Shown here: one piece after another, positions 5,964-13,920 of the stretch
How positions within the stretch are numbered: position 1 is the first letter of the stretch
Layout: every line of letters starts with the position of its first letter
Origin: DATKQY01 sp035532475
GTDB lineage: Bacteria; Actinomycetota; Acidimicrobiia; Acidimicrobiales; Bog-793
Length of the DNA stretch: 16,253 bases
Assembly: GCA_035532475.1 (NCBI GenBank)
Contig: DATKQY010000025.1
Location: 1 to 16,253, forward strand
Direction of reading: 5' to 3'
Position numbers and translations under genes: made by a program
Notes under the pieces: generated by a model
What the model saw: the letters and a program-made list of their open reading frames with translations, nothing else
The model's database searches: none
What the model was told of the DNA's origin: nothing

Positions 5964-7238
5964 GTGGCCAAGTTCGGCGAGGGTGGCGAGCTCGTCAAGT
6001 GCAGCTTTTGCGGGAAGTCCCAGAAACAGGTCAAGAAGCTCATCGCGGGCCCAGGTGTCTACATCTGTGACGAGTGCATCGAGCTGTGCAACGACATCAT
6101 CGAGGAGGAGCTCTCCGAGACCTCCGAGGTGCGCTTCGAGGATCTGCCGAAGCCCCGCGAGATCTTCGAGTTCCTGAACGACTACGTCATCGGTCAGGAC
6201 CAGGCCAAGAAGATCCTCTCCGTGGCGGTGTACAACCACTACAAGCGGATCCAGGCCGGATCGCCGACCGAGCAGGACGTCGAGCTCGCGAAGTCGAACA
6301 TCCTCCTGCTCGGTCCGACGGGCTGCGGCAAGACGCTGCTCGCCCAGACCCTCGCGCGGATGCTCAACGTCCCGTTCGCCATCGCCGACGCGACGGCCCT
6401 CACCGAGGCCGGCTATGTCGGCGAAGACGTCGAGAACATCCTCCTGAAGCTGATCCAGGCCGCCGACTACGACGTGAAGAAGGCGGAGACGGGGATCATC
6501 TACATCGACGAGATCGACAAGATCGCCCGAAAGAGCGAGAACCCGTCGATCACCCGGGACGTCTCGGGCGAAGGCGTGCAGCAGGCGCTCCTCAAGATCC
6601 TCGAGGGCACGACGGCCTCCGTGCCACCCCAGGGTGGGCGCAAGCACCCCCACCAGGAATTCATCCAGATCGACACCACCAACATCCTGTTCATCTGCGG
6701 TGGCGCCTTCGCCGGGCTCGATCGGATCATCGAGGCCCGCACCGGCCGCAGCGGGATCGGATTCCGAGCCGACGTCCGACGCTCGAAGCGCCACGACGAG
6801 AGTGAGCTCTTCCTCCAGGTGCTCCCGGAGGACTTGTTGAAGTTCGGCCTCATCCCCGAGTTCGTGGGCCGCCTTCCGGTGATCGGCGCCGTATCGAACC
6901 TGGACCGCGAGGCGCTCGTCCGTATCCTGGTCGAGCCGAAGAACGCGCTCGTGAAGCAGTACAAGCGCGTGTTCGAGCTCGACCGGGTCGAGCTCGAGAT
7001 CACCGATGACGCGCTGGAATCGGTCGCCGACCAGGCGCTGCTGCGCGGCACCGGCGCCCGGGGGCTGCGGGCCATCCTCGAGGAGGTCCTGCTCGAAGTG
7101 ATGTACGACCTGCCGAGCCGGAGCGACGTCGGTCGATGCGTCGTCGACCAGAACGTCGTGCTCGAGCGGGTCGCCCCGACCCTCCTTCCACGCGGCACGG
7201 GCGAGAAGTCCGACCGTCCGCGCCGTGCCGCTTCCTGA
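5964..7238 (+). CDS. clpX: ClpX, ATP-dependent unfoldase of the Clp protease
   Basis: This encodes 424 residues, a standard length. The N-terminal zinc-binding domain has Cys13, Cys16, Cys35 and Cys38. The AAA+ module shows Walker A GPTGCGKT (117-124), pore loop GYVGED (150-155), Walker B IIYIDEID (178-185), the RKH substrate loop (226-228), the IGF loop that docks on ClpP (GIGF, 264-267) and sensor 2 in GARGLRA (364-370). All are intact, so an active partner for the ClpP just upstream is expected. The GTG start follows a strong GGGAGGGG ribosome-binding site and is 23 bases after clpP. The end overlaps folC by 14 bases. In Streptomyces valS sits between clpX and folC; here it is missing. Confidence 0.98.
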   Translation: MAKFGEGGELVKCSFCGKSQKQVKKLIAGPGVYICDECIELCNDIIEEELSETSEVRFEDLPKPREIFEFLNDYVIGQDQAKKILSVAVYNHYKRIQAGSPTEQDVELAKSNILLLGPTGCGKTLLAQTLARMLNVPFAIADATALTEAGYVGEDVENILLKLIQAADYDVKKAETGIIYIDEIDKIARKSENPSITRDVSGEGVQQALLKILEGTTASVPPQGGRKHPHQEFIQIDTTNILFICGGAFAGLDRIIEARTGRSGIGFRADVRRSKRHDESELFLQVLPEDLLKFGLIPEFVGRLPVIGAVSNLDREALVRILVEPKNALVKQYKRVFELDRVELEITDDALESVADQALLRGTGARGLRAILEEVLLEVMYDLPSRSDVGRCVVDQNVVLERVAPTLLPRGTGEKSDRPRRAAS

Positions 7239-8628
7239 CGAGGGCGGCGACCGCAAGGCCGGCGACGACCGTGTGACCCAGGGGGGGCAGTCGCTCGGGG
7301 ACGCCCTCGCCTGGCTGGACCGCCACGTCAATCTGGAGGCGATCGAGCGCGGCATCGCGGGGCGGGCCGCCGAACCGACGCTGGAGCGGATCGCCACCCT
7401 CGTCGCCGCGATGGACGACCCGCAGGCGAGCTATCCCGTCGTCCATGTCACTGGCACGAACGGCAAGGGCTCGACCTCGCGGCTCACCGCGCAGCTCTTG
7501 ATGGGCCAGGGGCTGACGGTCGGCACTTACACGAGCCCGCACCTCGAGACGGTGAACGAGCGGATCGCGCTGGACGGCGTCCCGATCACCGATGGCGCGC
7601 TCGCGAACCTGCTCGGACCGCTCCAGGACCTGGAGGAGTTCCTGCTCCGCCGGCCCGGCGGCCTGACCATGGCCCCGACCTGGTTCGAGCTCGTGACCGC
7701 CGCCGCCTACCGGCACTTTGCCGATGTGGCCGTCGATGCCGCGGTCGTCGAGGTGGGGATCGGCGGTCTCTACGACGCGACCAACGTCGCAGACGGTGTC
7801 GTCGCGGTGCTGACGAACGTCTCGCTCGATCACGTCGAGATCCTCGGACCGTCGGTGGAGGCGATCGCCCGGGAGAAGGCGGGGATCGTGAAGCCCGGCG
7901 CGATCGTGGTACTCGGCGAGGACGACGAGTCGGTCGTCGGGATCGTCGCCGAGGAGGCCCGCCGCGTGGGCGCCGCGGCCGTCTGGCGGCGAGGGGTCGA
8001 CTTCGACTGCGTCGCCAACCGGGTCGCGCACGGCGGACGGCTGCTCGACCTGCGGACGCCGGGTGCCTCCTACGACGACGTCTACGTCCCCCTCCACGGC
8101 GCGCACCAGGGCGACAACGCGGCGGCGGCGCTCGCTGCCGCGGAGGCGTTCTTCGCCGCGCCGCTCGACGAGGGCGTCGTCGCCGCGGCGTTCGCCCGCA
8201 CCACCGCTCCGGGCCGTCTCGAGGTCGTCGGTCGTCGCCCGCTCGTCGTGCTCGACGGCGCGCACAACGCAGCGGGCGCGCACGCGCTCGCCGCTGCGCT
8301 CGAGGAGGACTTCGCCGCCGCCCGCGTCGTCGTCGTGCTGGGCTGCCTACGCGGAAGGGATCCGGCAGAGCTGCTCGACGCGCTCGGTCGCGAACGGCTG
8401 GCGCACGTCGTCGCCTGCGCGCCGCCCTCGCCGCGAGCGCTGCCTGCCGAGGAGGTGGCCGCCGCCGCCAGCGGGTGCGGCGTCGAGGTGACCCGCTCGG
8501 AGAGCGTCGAAGCCGCCCTCGGACTCGCGCTCGGCGCCGCCGGGAGGGACGACATCGTGCTGGTCACCGGATCGCTGTACCTCGTCGGCGCCGCGAGGAC
8601 GCTGCTGCGAAGGTCGCCGCTCGGCTAG
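7225..8628 (+). CDS. folC: Bifunctional folylpolyglutamate synthase / dihydrofolate synthase
   Basis: This encodes 467 residues (from 7225). The enzyme adds L-glutamate to dihydropteroate and then further glutamates to folates, using ATP, in the cytoplasm. It is a Mur-ligase relative: P-loop TGTNGKGS (76-83), YTSPHL (102-107), VEVGIGG (175-181), DATN (184-187), LDH (201-203), EKAGIVKPG (217-225) and LDGAHN (343-348), the start of the C-terminal domain. The usual GGRLDATN reads GGLYDATN here, losing the common arginine. The start is uncertain: the GTG at 7225 overlaps clpX by 14 bases, and a GTG at 7273 would shorten the protein by 16 residues without losing conserved sequence. Neither has a strong ribosome-binding site. 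It is in the same operon as clpX and ndk, with only 13 bases to ndk. Confidence 0.95.
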   Translation: MPLPDEGGDRKAGDDRVTQGGQSLGDALAWLDRHVNLEAIERGIAGRAAEPTLERIATLVAAMDDPQASYPVVHVTGTNGKGSTSRLTAQLLMGQGLTVGTYTSPHLETVNERIALDGVPITDGALANLLGPLQDLEEFLLRRPGGLTMAPTWFELVTAAAYRHFADVAVDAAVVEVGIGGLYDATNVADGVVAVLTNVSLDHVEILGPSVEAIAREKAGIVKPGAIVVLGEDDESVVGIVAEEARRVGAAAVWRRGVDFDCVANRVAHGGRLLDLRTPGASYDDVYVPLHGAHQGDNAAAALAAAEAFFAAPLDEGVVAAAFARTTAPGRLEVVGRRPLVVLDGAHNAAGAHALAAALEEDFAAARVVVVLGCLRGRDPAELLDALGRERLAHVVACAPPSPRALPAEEVAAAASGCGVEVTRSESVEAALGLALGAAGRDDIVLVTGSLYLVGAARTLLRRSPLG

Positions 8629-8641
8629 CCTCCATCCGGCC

Positions 8642-9052
8642 ATGAACAGAACCCTCGTCATCTGCAAGCCCGACGCCGTCGAGCGCGGTCTCGTCGGGGA
8701 GATCCTCGGCCGGCTCGAGCGCAAGGGCCTCCGTCTCGTCGCCGGTGAGCTTCGCCTCGTCGACAAGCTGCTCGCCGAGGAGCACTACGCGGAGCACAGC
8801 GCCCGCCCGTTCTTCGGGGACCTCGTCGCGTTCATCACCCGCTCACCCGCCTTCGTGGCGGTCGTCGAGGGGCCGCAGGACACATGGAAGATCGTCCGCA
8901 CGCTCATGGGGCCGACGAATCCCGCAGAGGCTCCGCCGGGCACCATCCGGGGCGATCTCGCCACCGAGACCGGGGAGAACCTCGTCCACGGCTCGGACGG
9001 TCCGGAGTCCGCGGCGCGCGAGATCGCACTCTTCTTTCCTTCACTAGACTGA
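8642..9052 (+). CDS. ndk: Nucleoside diphosphate kinase
   Basis: This encodes 136 residues, a typical length. It transfers the gamma phosphate of ATP to other nucleoside diphosphates through a phosphohistidine. RTLVICKPDAVERGLVGEI opens the protein, and the active site His116 lies in NLVHGSDGPESA. The family motif is usually HGSDS; here the last serine is glycine (residue 120). The loop PTNPAEAPPGTIRGD (91-105) is normal. The ATG lies 13 bases after the folC stop with no strong ribosome-binding site, so translation may depend on ribosomes finishing folC. A hairpin 40 bases downstream probably ends the tig-to-ndk operon. Confidence 0.97.
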   Translation: MNRTLVICKPDAVERGLVGEILGRLERKGLRLVAGELRLVDKLLAEEHYAEHSARPFFGDLVAFITRSPAFVAVVEGPQDTWKIVRTLMGPTNPAEAPPGTIRGDLATETGENLVHGSDGPESAAREIALFFPSLD

Positions 9053-9092
9053 CTTTTGCCGCGCGACCCCGCTGCCGGGGCGGGGCGTGCGT

Positions 9093-9117
9093 GGCGCTGA
9101 CCTGAAGGTCTTGCGCC
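9093..9117 (+). terminator. Hairpin terminator after ndk
   Basis: GGCGC (9093-9097) pairs with GCGCC (9113-9117). Inside, GACC and GGTC form a second stem with a TGAA loop, and the two stems are separated only by a T on one side and TT on the other. It lies 40 bases after the ndk stop and upstream of the mreB promoter. A second GC hairpin (CCCCG/CGGGG, 9067-9080) precedes it. There is no U-tract. Confidence 0.5.
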
Positions 9118-9149
9118 CCATACCCCCGGCGGGGGAGGGCGGGGGCGCC

Positions 9150-9179
9150 TTGTGGCCCCCCCCCTGTTTCCCGTAACCT
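9150..9179 (+). promoter_or_regulatory. Likely sigma-A-type promoter of the mre operon
   Basis: TTGTGG (9150-9155) and TAACCT (9174-9179) are separated by 18 bases and lie 36 bases before the mreB ATG. This gives a leader of roughly 30 bases with a GGAG ribosome-binding site. The -35 box sits in the loop of a G/C hairpin (GGGGGC at 9141-9146 with GCCCCC at 9155-9160), and the spacer begins with nine C residues. Confidence 0.48.
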
Positions 9180-9214
9180 TTCGCAGTCCGGTCTGCGAGC
9201 CTGGAGCTGCAACG

Positions 9215-10246
9215 ATGCGCGACAACACCTGGGGATTCGCCGGCCGCGACATGGCGGTCGACCTTGGTACCGCCAACACGCTTGTCTACGTCCGCGGGAA
9301 GGGCATCGTGCTGAACGAGCCCTCCGTCGTGGCGATCAATGTGAAGGACGGTCACCCGCTCGCGGTCGGCTCCGAGGCGAAGCGGATGATCGGGCGCACG
9401 CCGAGCAACATCCAGGCGATCCGCCCGTTGAAGGACGGGGTCATCGCCGACTTCGAGATCTGCGAGATGATGCTGCGCTACTTCATCCGCCGAGTCCACC
9501 CCCGCCGCTTCTCGAAGCCGCGCATGGTGATCTGCGTGCCCTCGGGGATCACCGGCGTCGAAAAGCGCGCCGTCCAGGAGGCGGCGGAGTACGCCGGGGC
9601 GCGCAAGGCCTACATCATCGAGGAGCCGATGGCTGCGGCGATCGGCGCCGGGCTGCCGATCCACGAGCCGACCGGCAACATGGTCGTCGACATCGGTGGC
9701 GGGACGACCGAGGTCGCGGTCATCTCGCTCGGTGGCATCGTCACCAGCCAGTCGATCAGGATCGGCGGGGACGAGCTCGACGAGGCGATCATCAGCTTCG
9801 TCAAGAAGGAGTACAGCCTGGCGCTCGGCGACCGTACGGCCGAGGAGATCAAGATGGCGCTCGGCTCCGCCTGCGAGCTCGAGGAGGAGCTCCACGCCGA
9901 GATCCGGGGGCGCGACCTGGTGAGCGGCCTGCCGAAGACGATCGTGACGTCCACCAAGGACATCCGGCGCGCCATCGAGGAACCGCTCGCGGCGATCATC
10001 GACGCGGTCAAGGTCACCCTCGACAAGACGCCGCCGGAGCTCGCCGCCGACATCATGACCCAGGGGATCGTCCTCACCGGCGGCGGAGCGCTGCTCCACG
10101 GACTCGACGTGCGCCTCCAGGCGGAGACGAACATGCCGATCGTGGTCGCGCCAGACCCCCTGAACTGCGTGGCGCTCGGCAGCGGGATGTGCCTCGAGGA
10201 GTTCGAGGCCCTGCGCCAGGTGCTGGTCTCCTCCTCGAGCCGCTGA
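9215..10246 (+). CDS. mreB: MreB, actin-like rod-shape-determining protein
   Basis: This encodes 343 residues. It polymerises under the membrane and positions the lateral wall synthesis machinery. Actin-fold motifs are present: phosphate 1 AVDLGTANT (14-22), phosphate 2 VVDIGGGTTEVAVIS (157-171), the conserved EEPMAAAIGAGL (136-147) and the adenosine motif GIVLTGGGALLHGLD near the C-terminus. The ATG at 9215 is chosen because GGAG lies eight bases upstream and MRDNTWGFAGRDMAVD matches family N-termini; an in-frame ATG at 9152 would fall inside the proposed promoter. It is the first gene of the mre operon, with mreC 19 bases downstream. Having mreBCD fits a rod-shaped or sporulating actinobacterium and excludes Corynebacterium- or Mycobacterium-like lineages, which lack MreB. 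Confidence 0.98.
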   Translation: MRDNTWGFAGRDMAVDLGTANTLVYVRGKGIVLNEPSVVAINVKDGHPLAVGSEAKRMIGRTPSNIQAIRPLKDGVIADFEICEMMLRYFIRRVHPRRFSKPRMVICVPSGITGVEKRAVQEAAEYAGARKAYIIEEPMAAAIGAGLPIHEPTGNMVVDIGGGTTEVAVISLGGIVTSQSIRIGGDELDEAIISFVKKEYSLALGDRTAEEIKMALGSACELEEELHAEIRGRDLVSGLPKTIVTSTKDIRRAIEEPLAAIIDAVKVTLDKTPPELAADIMTQGIVLTGGGALLHGLDVRLQAETNMPIVVAPDPLNCVALGSGMCLEEFEALRQVLVSSSSR

Positions 10247-10265
10247 CCGGCGCAGGGAGCGGCAC

Positions 10266-11105
10266 GTGGCTGCCACGCGCCGGACCAGCCAGCGGGTCAC
10301 GCTGCTCATGCTCGTGCTCGCATCGGTCACGGTCCTCACGCTCGACTACCGCGGCGAGGTGAGCCACGGGATCGGCCACATCCGCAACGGGGCCCGTGAC
10401 GTGCTGGCGCCCCTCCAGCGCGGCATCGCCGCGGCGCTGCACCCGGTCGGCGACCTCTTCGCCGGTGCGGCCCGCTACGGCTCGGTGCAGGCGCAGAACC
10501 AGCAGCTCCAGACCTCGATCGGGGAGCTGCGCCGGAAGATGTCCGAGTACGCCGCCGAGCAGCAGCAGCTGCGCCAGATCGCCGCGCTCGACAAGGTCAC
10601 CTTCGTCAGCAACATCAAGATGGTCGACGCCGAGGTGCTGTCGGCGCCGACGTCGAACTTCCGCGACACCTTCGAGCTCGACCGGGGAACCTCGTCGGGC
10701 GTGGCAGTCGGCGAGCCGGTCGTCGGCTCGAACGGCCTCGTCGGCACCGTCACCTCGGCAGGGCGCTCCACCGCCACCGTGCAGCTCATCACCGACACGC
10801 GCTCGAGCGTCGACATCCGTCTCGGCGCCAACGCGTCCGGCTTCGGCGTCGTCACGGGGCGGGGACTAGGGGAGCGGCTCAACCTCCAGCTCGTGTCGGG
10901 CTCTCCCAACGCGAAGGAGACGGTCTACACGGCGGGCACCGTCGCGGCGGGCGCCGGCGCGTACCCCGCGGGGCTCCCTGTCGGTACGGTGAGCAGCGTG
11001 CACAGCTCGCCAGGTGGCTTCTCGAAGACCGCGACGGTCACCCCGCTCGCCAACCTGGACTCGTTGCAGTACGTGGGTGTGCTCCTGTGGCTCCCGTCCG
11101 CCTAA
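10266..11105 (+). CDS. mreC: MreC, periplasmic-side scaffold of the elongasome
   Basis: This encodes 279 residues. It has one membrane segment near the N-terminus (about residues 10-26), then an amphipathic, Gln-rich coiled coil (about 72-108, rich in QNQQLQ and EQQQL repeats), then a beta-rich domain containing DRGTSSGVAVGEPVVGSNGLVG (quoted in part: DRGTSSGVAVGEPVV) and the family-typical TSAGRSTATVQLITD. MreC bridges MreB, MreD and PBP2 and activates the wall synthase. The GTG start has AGGGAG six bases upstream. The C-terminus ends LQYVGVLLWLPSA, as in other MreC proteins. The gene lies between mreB and mreD and is 49 bases from the latter. Confidence 0.95.
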   Translation: MAATRRTSQRVTLLMLVLASVTVLTLDYRGEVSHGIGHIRNGARDVLAPLQRGIAAALHPVGDLFAGAARYGSVQAQNQQLQTSIGELRRKMSEYAAEQQQLRQIAALDKVTFVSNIKMVDAEVLSAPTSNFRDTFELDRGTSSGVAVGEPVVGSNGLVGTVTSAGRSTATVQLITDTRSSVDIRLGANASGFGVVTGRGLGERLNLQLVSGSPNAKETVYTAGTVAAGAGAYPAGLPVGTVSSVHSSPGGFSKTATVTPLANLDSLQYVGVLLWLPSA

Positions 11106-11154
11106 CCGCTGAGCGTGTGACGCCGGGCGCCGCCGGCGACCCGGGGACGGAGCG

Positions 11155-11694
11155 GTGAGCGGGCTGGGCTGGGCCCGGCTGGCGATCGTCGTGGTCGTCG
11201 GCGTCGTGGCGCAGGTGTCGGTGCTCGACCAGCTCGTCGTTCTCGGCGCTCACCCCGACCTGATGGTGCTGCTCGCCGCCGCCGCCGGGCTGGCCGGCGG
11301 ACCGCAGAGCGGCGCGATGGTGGGTTTCACCGTGGGTCTCGTCGCCGACCTGTTCGTCGACACCCCCTTCGGGCTCTCCTCGCTCACCTTCGTGATCGTC
11401 GGGTACGCGGTCGGCCTCCTGCGGTCGATACCCGCCGGGCGGGAGCTCGGGAGCGCGCAGGTCGCGGCCTGCGTCGTCACCGGCGCCGCCGGGACGCTGC
11501 TCTACGCGGTCCTCGGTGCCCTCGCCGGCCAGTCGGGCATGCTCGGCCACGACACCGCGAACGCGGTGCTCGTCGTGATGGTCGGGAGTCTTGTCCTCGC
11601 CCCGATCGCGCTCGCCTGCCTGCGCTGGGTCTTCAGCGGCGGGCGGGCCCGGGCTGGTTACCCCGTGCCGAGCGGGGGGAGCGCGACGGCATGA
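11155..11694 (+). CDS. mreD: MreD, integral membrane component of the elongasome
   Basis: This encodes 179 mostly hydrophobic residues with five or six predicted membrane segments, near residues 6-28, 34-50, 52-70, 76-95, 104-128 and 140-164. Conserved MreD features are PDLMVLLAAAAGL (34-46), GFTVGLVADLFVDTPFGLSS and the following TFVIVGYAVGLL. MreD links MreC and PBP2 in the membrane. The GTG start has only a weak, close ribosome-binding site (GGGGACGGAG), and no better in-frame start exists upstream. Its stop overlaps the PBP2 start as ATGA, so the two are translationally coupled. Identity rests on hydrophobicity, these motifs and position, because MreD sequences are poorly conserved. Confidence 0.9.
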   Translation: MSGLGWARLAIVVVVGVVAQVSVLDQLVVLGAHPDLMVLLAAAAGLAGGPQSGAMVGFTVGLVADLFVDTPFGLSSLTFVIVGYAVGLLRSIPAGRELGSAQVAACVVTGAAGTLLYAVLGALAGQSGMLGHDTANAVLVVMVGSLVLAPIALACLRWVFSGGRARAGYPVPSGGSATA

Positions 11695-13826
11695 AGCCGC
11701 GCAGGGTCGGTCGCCGCAGGCGGTTCCCCGGCCGCCTCGACCTTCCCGGCGAGTCCGACGAGGGCAGTCTCGACCGCCTGCGCCGGGTGATGGCGAAGAG
11801 CGTCTCCTCGCCGCTCGCCGCCGTCGAGTCGGAGCGCCGCACGAGCGGGGCACGCCAGTCCGGGCGCCCCCGCGTGGGGATGCGGCTCTCCGTCACGGCC
11901 GTCGTGGTCGCCGGGCTGTTCGCCGTGCTGCTGGTCCGGCTCTGGTCGATCCAGGTCATCCACGTGCACAGCGCCGTGAGCCAGGAGCTGATCACCACCA
12001 CGCGCACCATCCAGACGACGTCGCCGCGCGGCGAGATCATCGCTCGCGGCGGCATGGGTCAGGTGCTCGCCACCGACGTCCCGCAGTGGGTGGTCACACT
12101 CGACCGCAGCGAGGCGAACAACCCCGCGCTCCAGCAGCGCCTGGCCGTCCTGCTCGGCGTGAGCACGAAGCACATCACGAGCCAGTTCGCCGACCCCCAG
12201 CTCGGGCCGTTCGCCCCCGTCCCGATCGCCCCGGTTGCCGGTTCGACCGTGCCCGCCTCGACGATCCTCGAGCTGCTCGGGCACCCGAAGGAGTATCCGG
12301 GCGTCACTCCGGCGCTCGCCTACCAGCGTTCCTACCCCCAGGGCAGTCTCGCCGCGCAGATCCTCGGCTACATCGGCCCCCTGCAGCAGTCCGAGCTCAA
12401 GTACTACCTGAACCACGGCTACCAGGTGACCGACTCGGTCGGCCAGAGCGGCCTCGAGTCGTATTACGAGCTGCCGCTTCGGGGCAAGCCCGGGACCGAG
12501 ACGCTCGAGGTCGACCCCAACGGCAATATCGTGAAGCAGCTGGCGACGACCCAGCCCGTGCAGGGTGACACCGTCCAGCTCAACCTCGACCTGCCACTCG
12601 AGCAGATGCTGTCGAGCGCGCTGGCCAACCACGTCCAGGCGCTGCGCTCCGGCTCAGTGCCCGGCGGCGCGCAGCCGGCCCCGTGGGCGGCGGCGGTCGT
12701 GCTCGACGTGCACACCGGCGCGGTGCTCGCGATCGCCTCCTACCCCGGCTACAACGCCAACTTGTGGGTCGGCGGCATCTCCTCCTCGGCGTACGCGGGG
12801 CTCGTGAACGAGGCCGGGCACCCGCTCGACAACTACGCCGTGGCGAACCCCCAGCCCCCCGGCTCGACCTTCAAGCTCGCCACCGCCACCGCCGCCCTGA
12901 ACGACAACCTGATCACCCCGAGCTACACCTACGACGACAGGGGCAGCTACGTGCTCCCCGGCGGCCAGGTGCTGCACGACGCCGGTGGCGAGTCGCTCGG
13001 CGTGGTCAACGTCACCTCGGCGCTCGCCGCCTCGAGCGACATCTTCTTCTACAACCTCGGGGCGAGGTTCTGGAACGCCTGGGCGTCGGACGCGAAGCAC
13101 TACCCCTACGGCCAGACCCCGATCCAGGACACCGCCGCCGCCTACGGCCTCGGCCAGGAGCCCGGCGTCGACCTGCCGAGCTCCGAGGTCAACCCCGGCC
13201 AGGTCGACAGCCCCTTGCTGCGCAAGATCCTCCACGCCGCGGCGCCTGCGGTCTACCCGAACACCTACTACCTCGGCGACAACGTCGAGCTGGCCTTCGG
13301 CCAGGGCTACACGGAGGTGACCCCCCTCCAGCTCGCCGACGCCTACGCCACCTTCGCGAACGGGGGCACCCGCTACGCGCCCGAGCTGGCGGCGGCCCTC
13401 GTCGGGCCGAACGGCAACGTCGTCGAGCGCATCCGGCCGAAGGTGATGAGCCACGTGCACTTCGCCTCGCAGACCGATTACCAGGCCATCCTGCAGGGTT
13501 TCGAGGGAGCGGTCACGAGCTCGATCGGCACCGCCACCGGCGCGTTCCAGGGGTACAACTTCTCGAGCTGGATCGTCGGAGGAAAGACCGGCACCGCCTC
13601 GACGACCAGCAACAACTCCGTCCCCGACGCGTGGTTCGCGGCGTTCGGCGGCCCGAAGAGCACCGGCCCCGAGTACGCCGTCGCCGTCGAGGTCGGGGAG
13701 GCCGGCTACGGTGCCAGCGCCGCGGCGCCGGTCGCCGCCCAGGTGCTCGCCTACCTGAAGGCCCACGGCCTCCCGCCGCTGCGTCTTCCCGGCGCGGCGC
13801 CGGCTCCCGGGACGCCGGCGAAGTGA
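11691..13826 (+). CDS. mrdA: Penicillin-binding protein 2, elongation-specific transpeptidase
   Basis: This encodes 711 residues. It crosslinks peptidoglycan outside the membrane during side-wall growth. It has a basic cytoplasmic tail (1-64), one membrane segment (about 66-88), a PBP dimerisation domain starting SPRGEIIARGG (111-121), and a transpeptidase domain with STFK (392-395, nucleophile Ser392), SSD (448-450) in the SxN position, and KTGTA (632-636). GLESYYELPLRGKPG (254-268) is a class B hallmark. The ATG overlaps the mreD stop; an internal ATG at residue 34 is possible but less well placed. A rodA gene usually follows in actinobacterial clusters and is absent here, so the SEDS glycosyltransferase partner must be encoded elsewhere. 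A low-complexity Ala/Pro tail ends the protein, followed by a hairpin terminator. Confidence 0.95.
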   Translation: MKPRRVGRRRRFPGRLDLPGESDEGSLDRLRRVMAKSVSSPLAAVESERRTSGARQSGRPRVGMRLSVTAVVVAGLFAVLLVRLWSIQVIHVHSAVSQELITTTRTIQTTSPRGEIIARGGMGQVLATDVPQWVVTLDRSEANNPALQQRLAVLLGVSTKHITSQFADPQLGPFAPVPIAPVAGSTVPASTILELLGHPKEYPGVTPALAYQRSYPQGSLAAQILGYIGPLQQSELKYYLNHGYQVTDSVGQSGLESYYELPLRGKPGTETLEVDPNGNIVKQLATTQPVQGDTVQLNLDLPLEQMLSSALANHVQALRSGSVPGGAQPAPWAAAVVLDVHTGAVLAIASYPGYNANLWVGGISSSAYAGLVNEAGHPLDNYAVANPQPPGSTFKLATATAALNDNLITPSYTYDDRGSYVLPGGQVLHDAGGESLGVVNVTSALAASSDIFFYNLGARFWNAWASDAKHYPYGQTPIQDTAAAYGLGQEPGVDLPSSEVNPGQVDSPLLRKILHAAAPAVYPNTYYLGDNVELAFGQGYTEVTPLQLADAYATFANGGTRYAPELAAALVGPNGNVVERIRPKVMSHVHFASQTDYQAILQGFEGAVTSSIGTATGAFQGYNFSSWIVGGKTGTASTTSNNSVPDAWFAAFGGPKSTGPEYAVAVEVGEAGYGASAAAPVAAQVLAYLKAHGLPPLRLPGAAPAPGTPAK

Positions 13827-13837
13827 TCCGAGGACTC

Positions 13838-13861
13838 CGCCGCCGTCGGTGACCGGCGGCG
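13838..13861 (+). terminator. Hairpin terminator of the mre operon
   Basis: A perfect 8-bp stem, CGCCGCCG (13838-13845) with CGGCGGCG (13854-13861), has an eight-base loop and lies 12 bases after the PBP2 stop. There is no U-tract. The next gene has its own likely promoter. Confidence 0.6.
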
Positions 13862-13882
13862 TTCCGTCACGGGACTGCAACA

Positions 13883-13914
13883 TTCAAAAGCCTGGTGGGC
13901 CGGGCGGGTACACT
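13883..13914 (+). promoter_or_regulatory. Possible promoter of rne
   Basis: TACACT (13909-13914) fits the TANNNT -10 consensus. TTCAAA (13883-13888) could be a -35, but the 20-base spacer is longer than usual. It is the only AT-rich patch between the terminator and rne. A start site near 13921 would give a leader of about 277 bases. Confidence 0.38.
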
Positions 13915-13920
13915 CTAGCC

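Noticed and set aside
5715..7397. 560-residue open frame on the minus strand opposite clpP-clpX
   Set aside because: It is antisense to two certain genes and its sequence is an Asp/Leu/Arg/Val-rich pattern typical of the complement of high-GC coding DNA.
12654..13883. 409-residue minus-strand frame opposite the PBP2 gene
   Set aside because: Shadow of the certain PBP2 frame; no recognisable motif and no ribosome-binding site.
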